Assembly (NCBI RefSeq): GCF_000739655.1
Contig: NZ_BATR01000191.1
Span: 103,880-167,879 of the forward strand
Origin: Verrucomicrobium sp. BvORR106
GTDB lineage: Bacteria > Verrucomicrobiota > Verrucomicrobiia > Verrucomicrobiales > Verrucomicrobiaceae
Direction: 5' to 3'
DNA length: 64,000 bases
The stretch's first letter is position 1. Each line of letters starts with the position of its first letter. A program made the position numbers and the translations under genes. The notes below the pieces were generated by a model. That model made no database searches. It was not told where the DNA came from and saw nothing but the letters and a program-made list of their open reading frames with translations. Positions 48,589 through 58,300 of this stretch are shown here, in pieces.

Positions 48589-49890
48589 TTACTTCTTCTT
48601 CGCAGCCTTCTTGGCCTTGGGAGCCTTCGCTACCGTCGCCGCCTTCTTCGGAGCCTGCGCATTCACCTCGGCCTCCACGGTGGCCCCCACCTTGAGGCGC
48701 AGGCCGTTCAGGCGGATGAAGCCGGTGGCGTCGTCCTGGTTGTAGGCCTTGGTCGGGTCCGCTTCCATCGTGGCGATGTGCGGGTTGTACAGGCTGTAGG
48801 CGGACTTGCGGCCGGCAGCGTAGATGCCGCCCTTGTAGAGCTTCACACGCACCGTGCCGGACACGTTCTTCTGGCTCTCCGTCACCAGGGCCTGGAGGGC
48901 GAGGCGCTCCGGAGCGTACCAGAAGCCGTTGTACACCAGGGTGGCGTACTTCGGAATGAGGCTGTCACGCAGGTGCATGACTTCGCGGTCCATGGTGAGG
49001 CTTTCGATCTGCCGATGGGCGAAGTGCAGGATGGCACCGCCGGGCGTCTCATACACGCCGCGGCTCTTCATACCGACGAAGCGGTTTTCCACCATGTCCA
49101 CACGGCCCACGCCGTGCTTGCCGCCCAGCTTGTTGAGCGTCTTCATCACCTGGAGGGGGCTCAGTTCCTTGCCGTTCACGGCCACGCAATCACCCTTCAC
49201 GAACTCCAGCGTCACATACTCCGCCTTGTCGGGAGCGTCTTCCGGAGCAACGGAGAGGGTGAACATGTCCTTGTTGGACGGGGCGAAGGCGTCGAACCAG
49301 GGGTCTTCCAGGATGCCGGCCTCAAAGCTGATGTGCAGCAGGTTGCGGTCGCTGGAGTAGGGCTTCTTCGCGCTAGCCTGCACCGGGATGTTCTTGTCTG
49401 CGCAATACTGAATCATCTCGGCACGGCCGGGGAAGGCGGTGCGGAAACGCTCGTCACGCCAGGGGGCGATGATTTCGATCTCGGGTGCCAGAGCGGCGGC
49501 GGTCAGTTCGAAACGGACCTGGTCGTTCCCCTTGCCAGTCGCACCGTGGGCGATGGCGGTGGCGCCTTCGGCCTGGGCGATCTCCACCATGCGCTTGGCA
49601 ATCAGCGGGCGGGCAATGCTGGTGCCCAGGAAGTACTGGCCTTCATAGATGGCTCCGGCCTGCATCATCGGGTAGATGAAATCACGGGCAAACTCCTCCT
49701 GGAGGTCGTCGATGTAGATCTTGGAGGCGCCGGTCTTCTTGGCCTTCGCGTTCAGCCCCTTCAGCTCGTCGTCCTGGCCGATGTTCGCGCAGAACGCGAT
49801 GACTTCTGCGTCATAGGTGTCTTTGATCCAGGAGAGCAGGACGGAGGTGTCGAGACCGCCGGAGTAGGCCAGAACGATTTTCTTTTTCAT
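48589..49890 (-). CDS. argG: Argininosuccinate synthase with Lys/Ala-rich C-terminal tail
   Basis: 433 residues from ATG 49890 ([19 protein letters not shown]); the upstream in-frame part is not family-like. The ATP-binding [20 protein letters not shown] and [28 protein letters not shown] are standard. It joins citrulline and aspartate with ATP in arginine synthesis. The last 30 or so residues ([22 protein letters not shown]) are a low-complexity basic tail not expected in ArgG, which usually ends near 400. No other arg genes are adjacent. Confidence 0.97.
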   Translation of the reverse strand: MKKKIVLAYSGGLDTSVLLSWIKDTYDAEVIAFCANIGQDDELKGLNAKAKKTGASKIYIDDLQEEFARDFIYPMMQAGAIYEGQYFLGTSIARPLIAKRMVEIAQAEGATAIAHGATGKGNDQVRFELTAAALAPEIEIIAPWRDERFRTAFPGRAEMIQYCADKNIPVQASAKKPYSSDRNLLHISFEAGILEDPWFDAFAPSNKDMFTLSVAPEDAPDKAEYVTLEFVKGDCVAVNGKELSPLQVMKTLNKLGGKHGVGRVDMVENRFVGMKSRGVYETPGGAILHFAHRQIESLTMDREVMHLRDSLIPKYATLVYNGFWYAPERLALQALVTESQKNVSGTVRVKLYKGGIYAAGRKSAYSLYNPHIATMEADPTKAYNQDDATGFIRLNGLRLKVGATVEAEVNAQAPKKAATVAKAPKAKKAAKKK

Positions 49891-50016
49891 GCTGAAGGGT
49901 TGGAGTGGAGCTGTCGGGGGAGTCGGTTTGAAATGAACCGCCAAACAAACACTGATTTGCCCCGTCATCAAGGGCGGACGCGGAGTCTGGCCAAAATGTC
50001 AACTGCCATGCCGTGC

Positions 50017-50490
50017 TCAGTCCCGCAGCGAACGCCAGGCCAGCCAGCCTGAGAACAGGCTGCAGGCAGCCAGCGGCAGAGCGCCCAGCCAGGCGGCCTC
50101 CCCACGCATGGGACCCCAGAGGGTCATCGCTTCCGCCTGTTGCCACCAGGAGCGCCAGGCTTCCAGCGTCACCAGCGCGCAGGCCCAGAATGCCAACCGC
50201 TCACCGCGCACGATGATGGCGTAAAACGCTACCGCGACGAACAAGAGCCAAAGCACGCCCCACACCGAGGCGGCCCCGCCCGCCACCGACATGAGCCAGG
50301 AAAACGGCACCAAGGCCACATTGACGAAAGGAAACTCAAACTCCACCTTGCCGTCGGTCCAGTGCAAAGCTCCTAAGACCGCGCCGGCAAAGTGGCCCGC
50401 CCAGCAACAAGAAGCGAACACGAGCGCACGCCCCCACACGGAGGTGATCCCCTCAAAGAAAACAGTGACTTGATCGATGGAGTGCCGCAT
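50017..50490 (-). CDS. Membrane protein of unknown function
   Basis: 157 residues from ATG 50490. About four hydrophobic segments (near 19-42, 55-76, 78-96, 130-150), rich in Trp, with no charged catalytic motif. An integral inner-membrane protein; family not recognised. It is divergent from the TauE/SafE permease gene (147-base spacer) and lies upstream of argG on the same strand. Confidence 0.5.
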   Translation of the reverse strand: MRHSIDQVTVFFEGITSVWGRALVFASCCWAGHFAGAVLGALHWTDGKVEFEFPFVNVALVPFSWLMSVAGGAASVWGVLWLLFVAVAFYAIIVRGERLAFWACALVTLEAWRSWWQQAEAMTLWGPMRGEAAWLGALPLAACSLFSGWLAWRSLRD

Positions 50491-50637
50491 CAAATCGCTT
50501 CGGGGAGAAGCGAGGGCCGGGCAAGCAGACTCTGGTAAATCTTTTGCTTTTTATCGACAGGGCGACACCGCGCGTCATGGTCATGCGATTGCTGCTTGGC
50601 ATTTCCCAATTCCGGTCCATCGCTCAGTCCTGCCTCC

Positions 50638-51405
50638 ATGCCCGATCTCCTCAGCCACACGCTTTTTGCCGGCCACCCCGAAGTACTGTGGCTGGCCATT
50701 ATTGGAGCGCTCTGCATCGGCATGGCCAAGGCAGGACTGGCAGGCACGGGACTGGTCAGCGTTCTCCTCTTTGCCCAGGCGTTCGGGGCCAAGGCCTCCA
50801 CCGGAGTGGTGCTGCCCATGCTCATCGCTGCGGACCTCATGGGCTACTACCTGCTGCGGGGCAGCGGGAAGTGGCGGCAGATCATCCCGCTAGTTCCCCC
50901 CGCCATCCTGGGGGTGGTCATCGGCTGGTGGCTGCTGGACCTGCTGGACAATGCCACCGCCCGCCTGGCCATCGGCTGGCTCATCATCGCATTGCTGGCA
51001 GTGAAGCTAGTGCTGGACTGGAAGCGGGACCAACTGGCCGAACTGCACAAGCACCCCGTTTTCACCGCCATCTTGGGAATTGCCGCTGGCATCGCCACCA
51101 TGCTGGCCAACGCCGCCGGGCCTGTGATGACCGTATACCTGCTGGCGCAGCGTTTTGAGAAGAGCGAGTACCTGGGCATTTTCAGCCGCTTCTTCCTCTT
51201 CATCAATCTGGTCAAGGTGCCCTTCAGCGCCCAGATCGGCCTCATCACCGGCCCCACCCTGCTGACCAATCTCTGCCTGCTGCCCGTCGTCTTCCTAGGT
51301 GCTGTGATCGGCTGGCGCATTGTGAAGATTCTGCCCCAGAAGATCTTCGAGTGGGTGATGTTCGTCTTCGCGCTGGTGGCAGCCGTTCGGCTGGTGCTGG
51401 CGTAA
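50638..51405 (+). CDS. TauE/SafE (TSUP) family permease
   Basis: 255 residues from ATG 50638 (MPDLLSHTLFAGHPEVLWLAIIGALCIGMAKAGLAGTG); the frame is open from 50596. About eight membrane segments, with the characteristic GxxKAGxAGxG near the N-terminus and a second half containing GIAAGIATMLANAAGPVMTVYLLAQ. TSUP members export sulfite, sulfoacetate or other small organosulfur and carboxylic anions. The next gene is a YdeP-type oxidoreductase, which hints at a shared substrate, but this is inference. Confidence 0.88.
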   Translation: MPDLLSHTLFAGHPEVLWLAIIGALCIGMAKAGLAGTGLVSVLLFAQAFGAKASTGVVLPMLIAADLMGYYLLRGSGKWRQIIPLVPPAILGVVIGWWLLDLLDNATARLAIGWLIIALLAVKLVLDWKRDQLAELHKHPVFTAILGIAAGIATMLANAAGPVMTVYLLAQRFEKSEYLGIFSRFFLFINLVKVPFSAQIGLITGPTLLTNLCLLPVVFLGAVIGWRIVKILPQKIFEWVMFVFALVAAVRLVLA

Positions 51406-51561
51406 TCTCCCATGGGGGGTGACGCGGCAGCCCTACCCCCCACCGTTCCCGCCGATGTCACCTCAGCGGGCCTGTCCCGCAAAGAGGCCTCACGTTCCAG
51501 TCTTGTAAGCCCGGCGAACCACGTCCAAAATAGCCCCAGGTTCGCTATTCCCCTGCTCACC

Positions 51562-53889
51562 ATGTCTTCCCGTCCTGCGCCCCCCCATGAGCCTGTCCTG
51601 CCCGCCGCCCAGCCGCCGGAGGAGCACACCGGCATCCATGTCGGCAGTCCCTCTCATGCTGCAGCAGGGCTCCCTGCGGTTCTGTCCTCCTTGAACCACG
51701 TCTTCGGCCAGGCCGGCGTGGTGCGTGGGACTGAAGCGCTGCTCAAGCTGAACCAGAAAAACGGCTTCGACTGCCCCAGCTGCGCCTGGCCGGATCCGGA
51801 CGACCACCGGGCCCCTGCGGAGTTCTGTGAAAACGGTGCCAAGGCCATCGCCGCCGAGGCCACCACGCGGAAGGCCACCCGGGACTTCTTTGCCCGCTAC
51901 AGCATCACGGAACTGGCGGCCGAGTCAGACTACTGGCTGGAGCAGCAGGGACGTCTGGTGGAGCCGATGCTTCTGGAAGCTGGCGGCACACACTACAAGC
52001 CCGTCTCTTGGGATCAGGCATTCCAGATCATCTCCACAGAGCTGAATCAGCTCCCGTCTCCAGACGACGGTGTCTTCTACACCAGCGGCCGCGCCAGCAA
52101 TGAAGCCGCCTTCCTCTACCAGCTGTTCGTCCGCCAGTTCGGCACGAACAACCTGCCCGACTGCTCCAACATGTGCCATGAGTCCAGCGGCTGCGCCTTG
52201 AAGGCCACAGTGGGCGTGGGAAAAGGGACTGTGCGTCTGGATGACTTCGCCCAAGCGGACACCATCCTGGTCGTGGGGCAGAACCCGGGCACAAACCATC
52301 CGCGGATGCTGAGCACCCTGCAGGCCGCCGTGCGGAAGGGGGCCAAGGTCATCGCGGTGAATCCCCTCATCGAGCCCGGGCTCCTGGGCTTCAAGCACCC
52401 GCAGGAGGTCAGCGGCATGATGGGCCTGTCCACCAAGCTCACCACCCAGTACCTGCAGGTGAAGGTGAATGGCGACATGGCGCTCTTCCGCGGCATCGCC
52501 AAGGCCCTCCTGGCGCTTGAGGAGGCCTCGCCTGGCAAGGTGCTCGACGACACCTTCCTCCGTCAGCACACCACAGGCTTCGCCGAGTACGCCACGCTGG
52601 TCCGCCAAACCTCGTGGTCAGAGATCGTGGACGGCAGCGGCATCGCGCAGGAGGAGATCGAGAAGCTCGCCCGTCAGCTCGCCGGCGGCCAGAAGCGCGT
52701 GATATCCTGCTGGGCCATGGGCCTCACCCAGCACCGGAATGCTGTCGCCACCATCCAGGAAGTGACCCATGTGCACCTCATGCTGGGCGCCCTGGGCCGA
52801 CCTGGCGCGGGCCTGTGCCCCGTGCGCGGCCACAGCAACGTGCAGGGAGACCGCACCATGGGCATCTTCGAGAAGATGCCCGATGCCTTCCTCGACAAGC
52901 TGGGGCAGGTCTTTTCCTTTAACCCACCGCGCCACCACGGGTACGACGTGGTCATGGCGATCAAGGCCATGCACGAGAGCCCGGGCAAGGTCTTCATCGG
53001 CCTGGGTGGGAACTTCCTTTCGGCCACACCTGACACGGAATTCACCGCCACCGCTTTGAGGAATTGCCATCTCACCGCGCAGGTTTCCACCAAGCTCAAC
53101 CGCAGCCACCTCATCACCGGGAAACGCGCCCTCATTCTGCCCTGCCTGGGCCGCTCGGAGATGGATTACCAGAGCGGTATGCCCCAGTTCGTGACCGTGG
53201 AGGATTCCATGAGCGTGGTTCACATGAGTCAGGGCAATCTGCGGCCCGCCAGCGACAAACTCCTGAGCGAGACCATGATCGTGGCCCGCATCGCCGAGGC
53301 CACCCTGGCCAAGCAGACCAGCGTGCCCTGGACTCAGCTTGCCTCCAACTACGACCTCATCCGCGAGAAGATCGAGGCTGTCATCCCCGGGTTCGAGAAC
53401 TTTAACGAGCGCGTCCGCCGCCCCGGCGGATTCTACCTGCCCAACGGCGCACGCGAGCTCACCTTCGACACCCCGGCACGCAAGGCCACCTTCATCGCCA
53501 ACGCCCTGCAATCCGTGCAGCCGGAGCCCGGCCAGTTTCTCCTGCAGACGCTGCGCAGCCATGACCAGTTCAACACCACCGTATACGGTCTGCATGATCG
53601 CTATCGCGGTATCAGCAACGAGCGCCGCATCATTTTCCTGAACCCGGAAGACCTGCGCGGCCTCGGCATCCTGCCGCTCCGCCCGGTGGATATCACCAGC
53701 CATTGGCAGGGGCAGACCCGCCTGGCGCGCAACTTCCTCGCCATCCCGTATGACATGCCCCGGGGCAGTGCTGCCGCTTATTTCCCAGAAGCCAATGTCC
53801 TGGTGCCGGTGGACAGTACAGCGGAGCAGAGCAACACGCCCACATCCAAGTCGGTGATCATCACCGTCGCCCCCGCTGCCTCCGCATGA
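51562..53889 (+). CDS. FdhF/YdeP-family molybdopterin oxidoreductase
   Basis: 775 residues from ATG 51562 (MSSRPAPPHEP); the open frame upstream to 51412 has no family character. The YdeP/FdhF2 mark FDCPSCAWPDPDDHRAPAEFCENGAKAIA lies near the start. Molybdopterin-binding stretches follow: FYTSGRASNEAAFLYQLFVRQFGTNNLPDCSNMCHESSG, VVGQNPGTNHPRML, RVISCWAMGLTQHRNAV, RPGAGLCPVRGHSNVQGDRTMGI and QFNTTVYGLHDRYRGISNERRIIF. There is no N-terminal ferredoxin-type cluster motif. YdeP proteins are linked to acid resistance; formate or a related substrate is possible. Cytoplasmic, no Tat signal. Confidence 0.93.
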   Translation: MSSRPAPPHEPVLPAAQPPEEHTGIHVGSPSHAAAGLPAVLSSLNHVFGQAGVVRGTEALLKLNQKNGFDCPSCAWPDPDDHRAPAEFCENGAKAIAAEATTRKATRDFFARYSITELAAESDYWLEQQGRLVEPMLLEAGGTHYKPVSWDQAFQIISTELNQLPSPDDGVFYTSGRASNEAAFLYQLFVRQFGTNNLPDCSNMCHESSGCALKATVGVGKGTVRLDDFAQADTILVVGQNPGTNHPRMLSTLQAAVRKGAKVIAVNPLIEPGLLGFKHPQEVSGMMGLSTKLTTQYLQVKVNGDMALFRGIAKALLALEEASPGKVLDDTFLRQHTTGFAEYATLVRQTSWSEIVDGSGIAQEEIEKLARQLAGGQKRVISCWAMGLTQHRNAVATIQEVTHVHLMLGALGRPGAGLCPVRGHSNVQGDRTMGIFEKMPDAFLDKLGQVFSFNPPRHHGYDVVMAIKAMHESPGKVFIGLGGNFLSATPDTEFTATALRNCHLTAQVSTKLNRSHLITGKRALILPCLGRSEMDYQSGMPQFVTVEDSMSVVHMSQGNLRPASDKLLSETMIVARIAEATLAKQTSVPWTQLASNYDLIREKIEAVIPGFENFNERVRRPGGFYLPNGARELTFDTPARKATFIANALQSVQPEPGQFLLQTLRSHDQFNTTVYGLHDRYRGISNERRIIFLNPEDLRGLGILPLRPVDITSHWQGQTRLARNFLAIPYDMPRGSAAAYFPEANVLVPVDSTAEQSNTPTSKSVIITVAPAASA

Positions 53890-54491
53890 TCAAGTGGGGC
53901 ATCGGTGTCCTGGTGCTCGGAGCGCTGGTCTGGTATCAGACCACCCGAGCCCCCGTCACCCACGCCCCGGGAGTGCTCGTGCCCAGGGAGCCGGAACAGA
54001 TCGCCCTCACGAAGGAGGAGCCCCCCATCCTGATTCAGGGTTGGACCCTGAAACCCCTCGCCTGGTTTGACATCCAGGCCCGGGTCTTGGCCAAGGAGCG
54101 CTACACCGGCGACTCCCCCGCCCTGCTCGCCCCCTACGACCTCGCCCTCGGCTGGGGCCCCATGTCTGACACCGCGGTGCTGGAGAAGCTCGACGTCTCC
54201 CAGAGCAACCGCTGCTACCACTGGCGCTACTGGGGCACCAGCCCCATCCCGGAGACGGAGATCACCCGCCACAGCGCCAACATGCACCTCATCCCCGCCA
54301 CGCCTGCGGTCGCGGATGTCCTCGCCACTTTCCGCACCGGCTCCGTGGTGAAGCTTACCGGCTACCTCGTCGAGGCCACTCATCCCCAAGCCAGCCATCC
54401 CTGGCGCAGCTCGCTCACACGGGATGACACCGGACAGGGGGCCTGCGAGATCATCTACGTGAAGTTCGCACGGGAGCTCTCGGATAAGTAG
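53886..54491 (+). CDS. Membrane-anchored protein coupled to the YdeP-type enzyme
   Basis: 201 residues. One N-terminal membrane anchor (IKWGIGVLVLGALVWYQT), then a globular domain: PPILIQGWTLKPLAWFDIQARVLAKERYTGDSPALLAPYDLALGWGPMSDTAVLEKLDVSQSNRCYHWRYWG ... HSANMHLIPA. I recognise this as a widespread uncharacterised bacterial protein but cannot name a function. It starts at the ATGA overlap with the oxidoreductase stop, so it is made from the same message. Confidence 0.65.
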   Translation: MIKWGIGVLVLGALVWYQTTRAPVTHAPGVLVPREPEQIALTKEEPPILIQGWTLKPLAWFDIQARVLAKERYTGDSPALLAPYDLALGWGPMSDTAVLEKLDVSQSNRCYHWRYWGTSPIPETEITRHSANMHLIPATPAVADVLATFRTGSVVKLTGYLVEATHPQASHPWRSSLTRDDTGQGACEIIYVKFARELSDK

Positions 54492-54558
54492 ACACGAAAA
54501 CTGGAGAGAGATCCGTAGAGGGATGCCTTCGAAGTTAGGGCGACTGCTTCGATTGCCA

Positions 54559-54575
54559 GGTCAAGGTACTTGACC
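54559..54575. promoter_or_regulatory. Perfect 7-base inverted repeat between convergent genes
   Basis: GGTCAAG, GTA, CTTGACC. It lies between the stop of the anchored protein and the stop of the Imm26-like gene. With no T-run it is not a clear terminator; a protein-binding site is possible. Confidence 0.35.
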
Positions 54576-54649
54576 GGGATGCAATGCAAAATTTGTACGC
54601 TTGCAATTTCTTGTGGCACCCGCATCTCGCCCCCACACCCCCTATCCCG

Positions 54650-55132
54650 TCAGCCAGCCAGAGTGCCCTGCAGCCTGGGCCATTCAACATTCTTCTTTGC
54701 TAGATAAGGCCCCAGATCTCCCGGCTGCAGTTTGAGGTATTCTTCCATGCCTCTCACATCCTCGGGATTGCTGGTCCGCTTGATGTAGTAGAGGGTATGG
54801 TTGAACCCGTGGATCCGGTAGTCCGGATCAAACTTATCAGGAGGGTAGTATTGCGGCGGTGGGCAGGAGGCCTCCTCGCTCTCAAAGGCGCGGTGGCCCA
54901 AGACAGATGCCGGCGTAGGATCATCGTCATACACCCAGAGTCTGGCAAAAAATGCGGGCTCAAAGCCACTCACCTCATCCAAACTGACCAGCCCCCTCGA
55001 CAGCACCGGCAGCACGCCAATGGTCCGATCACGGTAAAATCGGGCATAGCAATACTCATTGGCCCCTGTCGCGATGGCGACATAGTCCCCGGGTTTGGTT
55101 TTCCGCAATGTCGCTTTGGGTTTGCTGGCCAT
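54650..55132 (-). CDS. Imm26-like candidate immunity protein of the Rhs toxin
   Basis: 160 residues. The N-terminal half has KPGDYVAIATGANEYCYARFYRDRTIGVLPVLS, which fits the opening of Imm26-type immunity proteins (KxGDxxaIpl...YxxgRv). A Tyr-rich region, CPPPQYYPPDKFDPDYRIHGFNHTLYYIKRTSN, follows. No signal peptide, so it acts in the cytoplasm. It lies 198 bases downstream of the C-terminal toxin domain of the giant Rhs gene on the same strand, exactly where the cognate immunity gene is expected. Family assignment is from motif memory; position is the stronger evidence. Confidence 0.6.
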   Translation of the reverse strand: MASKPKATLRKTKPGDYVAIATGANEYCYARFYRDRTIGVLPVLSRGLVSLDEVSGFEPAFFARLWVYDDDPTPASVLGHRAFESEEASCPPPQYYPPDKFDPDYRIHGFNHTLYYIKRTSNPEDVRGMEEYLKLQPGDLGPYLAKKNVEWPRLQGTLAG

Positions 55133-55330
55133 GGTGTCCGATCCCTATTTCCTGGCATCTCTGCCTGCAACTCATTTCGCGGACTGTCTCTCTTAAGATC
55201 CTGCGTACTGCACGCAACAGACCAATTCCATCCCGTGAGACGACTGGACGGGAGAAACTTGGCTTGAGCAGTGCCCAAGCTCTATTTCTCCCGCCCATCA
55301 ACCGATCGTGATTACAAGCCGAAGCGTATC

Positions 55331-58300
55331 TTATCTGCGAGGGCAAGGCAGATCCAGCGACCCACTCTGGTTAAGTGTCTGTGCTGCCCGCAGGTAGTCA
55401 TCCCGCATCCCGTTGGACGCACTGATCGGTGCAATTTGTCGCACGGCCTGTTCATTCAGCACCGCCCGGTCGTACCAGATCTGCTCTGCACCGCGAATCG
55501 CCTGGTACTCGATAGAGCCTCTGCCGATCGTGCTTTGGACATGGGCCACGACGTCTGCGCTATTGAAGTCGAGTCCCCGATGATGCCCCCCACCGAACCG
55601 ATATTCGAGCACTTCTCTACCGCTGACAAGCCCAGGCATGCTGGCCCGGCCTGTATAAATCAGGTTCGTCCCCGGTATGGGGGCCTGGTAGATGATGTAG
55701 GTCCTCGGTCCCGGGTTGGTGTTGTGCACCAGCACCGGCACCTTGCCCGCCATGACGAAGAAGGTGTGAATGTTGGCCACACTCAGGTTGTATGTGGCGG
55801 ATATTCTTTCCTCGATCTTCGTGTCCAGCACCCGGGAATCACCCCCGCTGGCATCAGCCAGGATGTCATTGGGTTGAAGGTTGCAGACCTTGATCCAACC
55901 GCGGTTTTTCGTCCAGAACGGGTGTCCCCCTGTCGCCTTCAGCCTGCCATCCGGCAGCCCATCCTGGTCCTTGTCCACCCGCACTTCGTACAGGTGATCT
56001 GACCAGTTTTGATGCAGTGCCAGCACTCTCTGGGGTGCCGCAGCCCGTTCGTCTTCCGGATCATCGGCCATGATCCAGTCTCCCTCCCGGATAGTTTCCA
56101 CAGGGCGGGTTGAGCCATCACCCATCAGTACCGGAGTGCCCGGGGCAAAGCAGTAGCCCGGCAGGCCACCACCCGTGTGCATCTTCCTTTCCACGATGGC
56201 GCTGACGATGGCCGGTATCACATATCCAGCGCGATACTCCCAGCTGGCATCCTGTCCGCCAGACGCCTCTTTCAGGACAAACTGGATGTCCGCGCCCACG
56301 TTGCGATTTCCCTCATAGACATCGAACCCGTAGTTGGAGATCGTATCGGCAAAGCCGTTGCGAGTGGAGCCGTAGATGTCATCCGCCAGATCCCTGTCAT
56401 AGACGGACGTGAGCTGGTATCCCACCTCAGACGTGAAGCCCGCCATACGGTGATATCCCGTGCCGTACAGGTCCTCCGCCAGATCATTGTCAAAGACTGT
56501 GACTGCGGCATAACCCAAGGTATGGCCGATCGTCTCTGCACCCTCCCAGAATCCAACAGCGAGATCCTTCGTACCGCCCCACAGCCCGCTAAAGAAGCCC
56601 GTCTTGGGCTGTGCGGCTGGCGGCACCGCCGACTGCGCACTGCCGACGCTACTGCTGCCGCCACTGTTCCAGGACTCGCTGTAGATGCCATAGGACGTAC
56701 CCAGCACCGGAGAGCTCCAGATGTTGATGGCGCTTCTGCCTTGTGGATCCACGAAGTTGATGGGGTCGCCACCCGCATAGTCGTAGAGAGACATACTCGC
56801 CTCATGCCCCATGGGATCCGTGGAGAGGAACCGCCCGCTTGCAGACTCATAGTACCGCGCTCCCATGTGATAGAAGCCCGTCACATCCTGCCTCTTCCCA
56901 CGCCAGCCAAACGCGCGCCACACGCTCAAGCCATCCGGTATGGATGGGCTCCACGAACCAGACAACGGTCCATACCCGCCGAAGCGTGCATCATTCCATT
57001 CGAACGTCAGAGTCCCGCCAGCGGCCGCACTCAGCGTGGCCGCCCTGGCAAAGCCCACGATGTGGCCGTAGGCATCATCCACCGTGCCCACCGCTTGGGC
57101 ATTGGCCTCATTGACCAGAGCCTCCAGTCCGCCCATGCCTACCAGGCCGCCGTAGCCGCCGCTCAAGTCAGGGCCGTGAACCTTCCACCAGCGCTCCCTG
57201 ACCGCAGCGCCGCCAGAGCCTCGTATTACCTCGATCCCGACTTCCAGGAACTCAACCAGTGGATCGTACCATGAGCGCTCCGTCACCTGCGCCGTGCTTT
57301 GATACAGGTTGCCACGCTTCGGCACATACTTGGTCTGCAGCCTGCGGCCAAAGCCATCATACACCGCCGTCCATTCGTAGCCAAAGCCGCCAAACTCCTC
57401 CTGCACCACCTTCACCAGACGGCCAAACCCGTCCCAAGTGAGGCTCTGCGAACGGCCGTTCTGGGCAAAGCCCCCCGCGATGTGTCGCTGGGTCACATTG
57501 CCATCGTCATCAAAGAGGTTCTCCACGCCAAAATGCCGTACCCCCAGGTTAAACGTCGCATTCGCCTGGGCGCTAAACAGCCCGCTGGGGTGGTTCCCCT
57601 TGGCCAGCAGATTGTAGCCGCCCGCCGGCATCCACATCTGCCTGCTCCACGCTCCGCTGGTGAACCGGGTCGCCGCCGCATGCTGTACTTCGCTCAACTC
57701 ACTCTTGGTGTTCACCACCAGCTCCACGTTCTTCGCCCCCTTGGCCGTTCCCTGCGCGGTCAGCCCCAGGGTTTCGAAGCCGCTCACTTCCCGCGTCACG
57801 CGGCCCAGGGCATTGAGGCCGGCACCGCCCTCCATCCCGGCATCATTTACCAGGAACAACTGGCTGCCCGTGCTGCCAGACGGAGCCGGCGTTTCACGCC
57901 CGGTGTAGATCCCCAGACCGCCCGGCTGGCCGTAGTCATGCTCGTGCAGTTGGGTCCTCGCACTCTGGCCGTCACCGGGCACCCAGCTCTCGCTGATCAA
58001 CTGGCGCCGCTGGGCACTGTATTGGTAGTTTCTCGCATCCTGCCAGGTGGCCGTGCCCGTGCCGTCGTTCGCTGTCAGTCGGGTGGCGGCGTAGCTGGCT
58101 TGACGACTGTCGGAGGTCCACGAGATGGCCTCTGCCACCACGTCCACGCTGCGCCCCGTCAGACGCGTCTGCGCCGCCAGCACCCGACCGCGGTTGTCCC
58201 GGCCGCCACTGCCCGGCACTGTGTAGGTGCGGAAGGGGTTGCTGCGAGTCTTGAGCAGGCCGCTGTCGCCATAGGTGTAATTGAAGGTGCCACCCCCAAG

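Noticed and set aside
55133..55330. A second immunity gene or an orphan toxin tip between the Rhs and the Imm26-like gene
   Set aside because: No frame in this 198-base gap shows family-like sequence; it is taken as a leader of the immunity gene.
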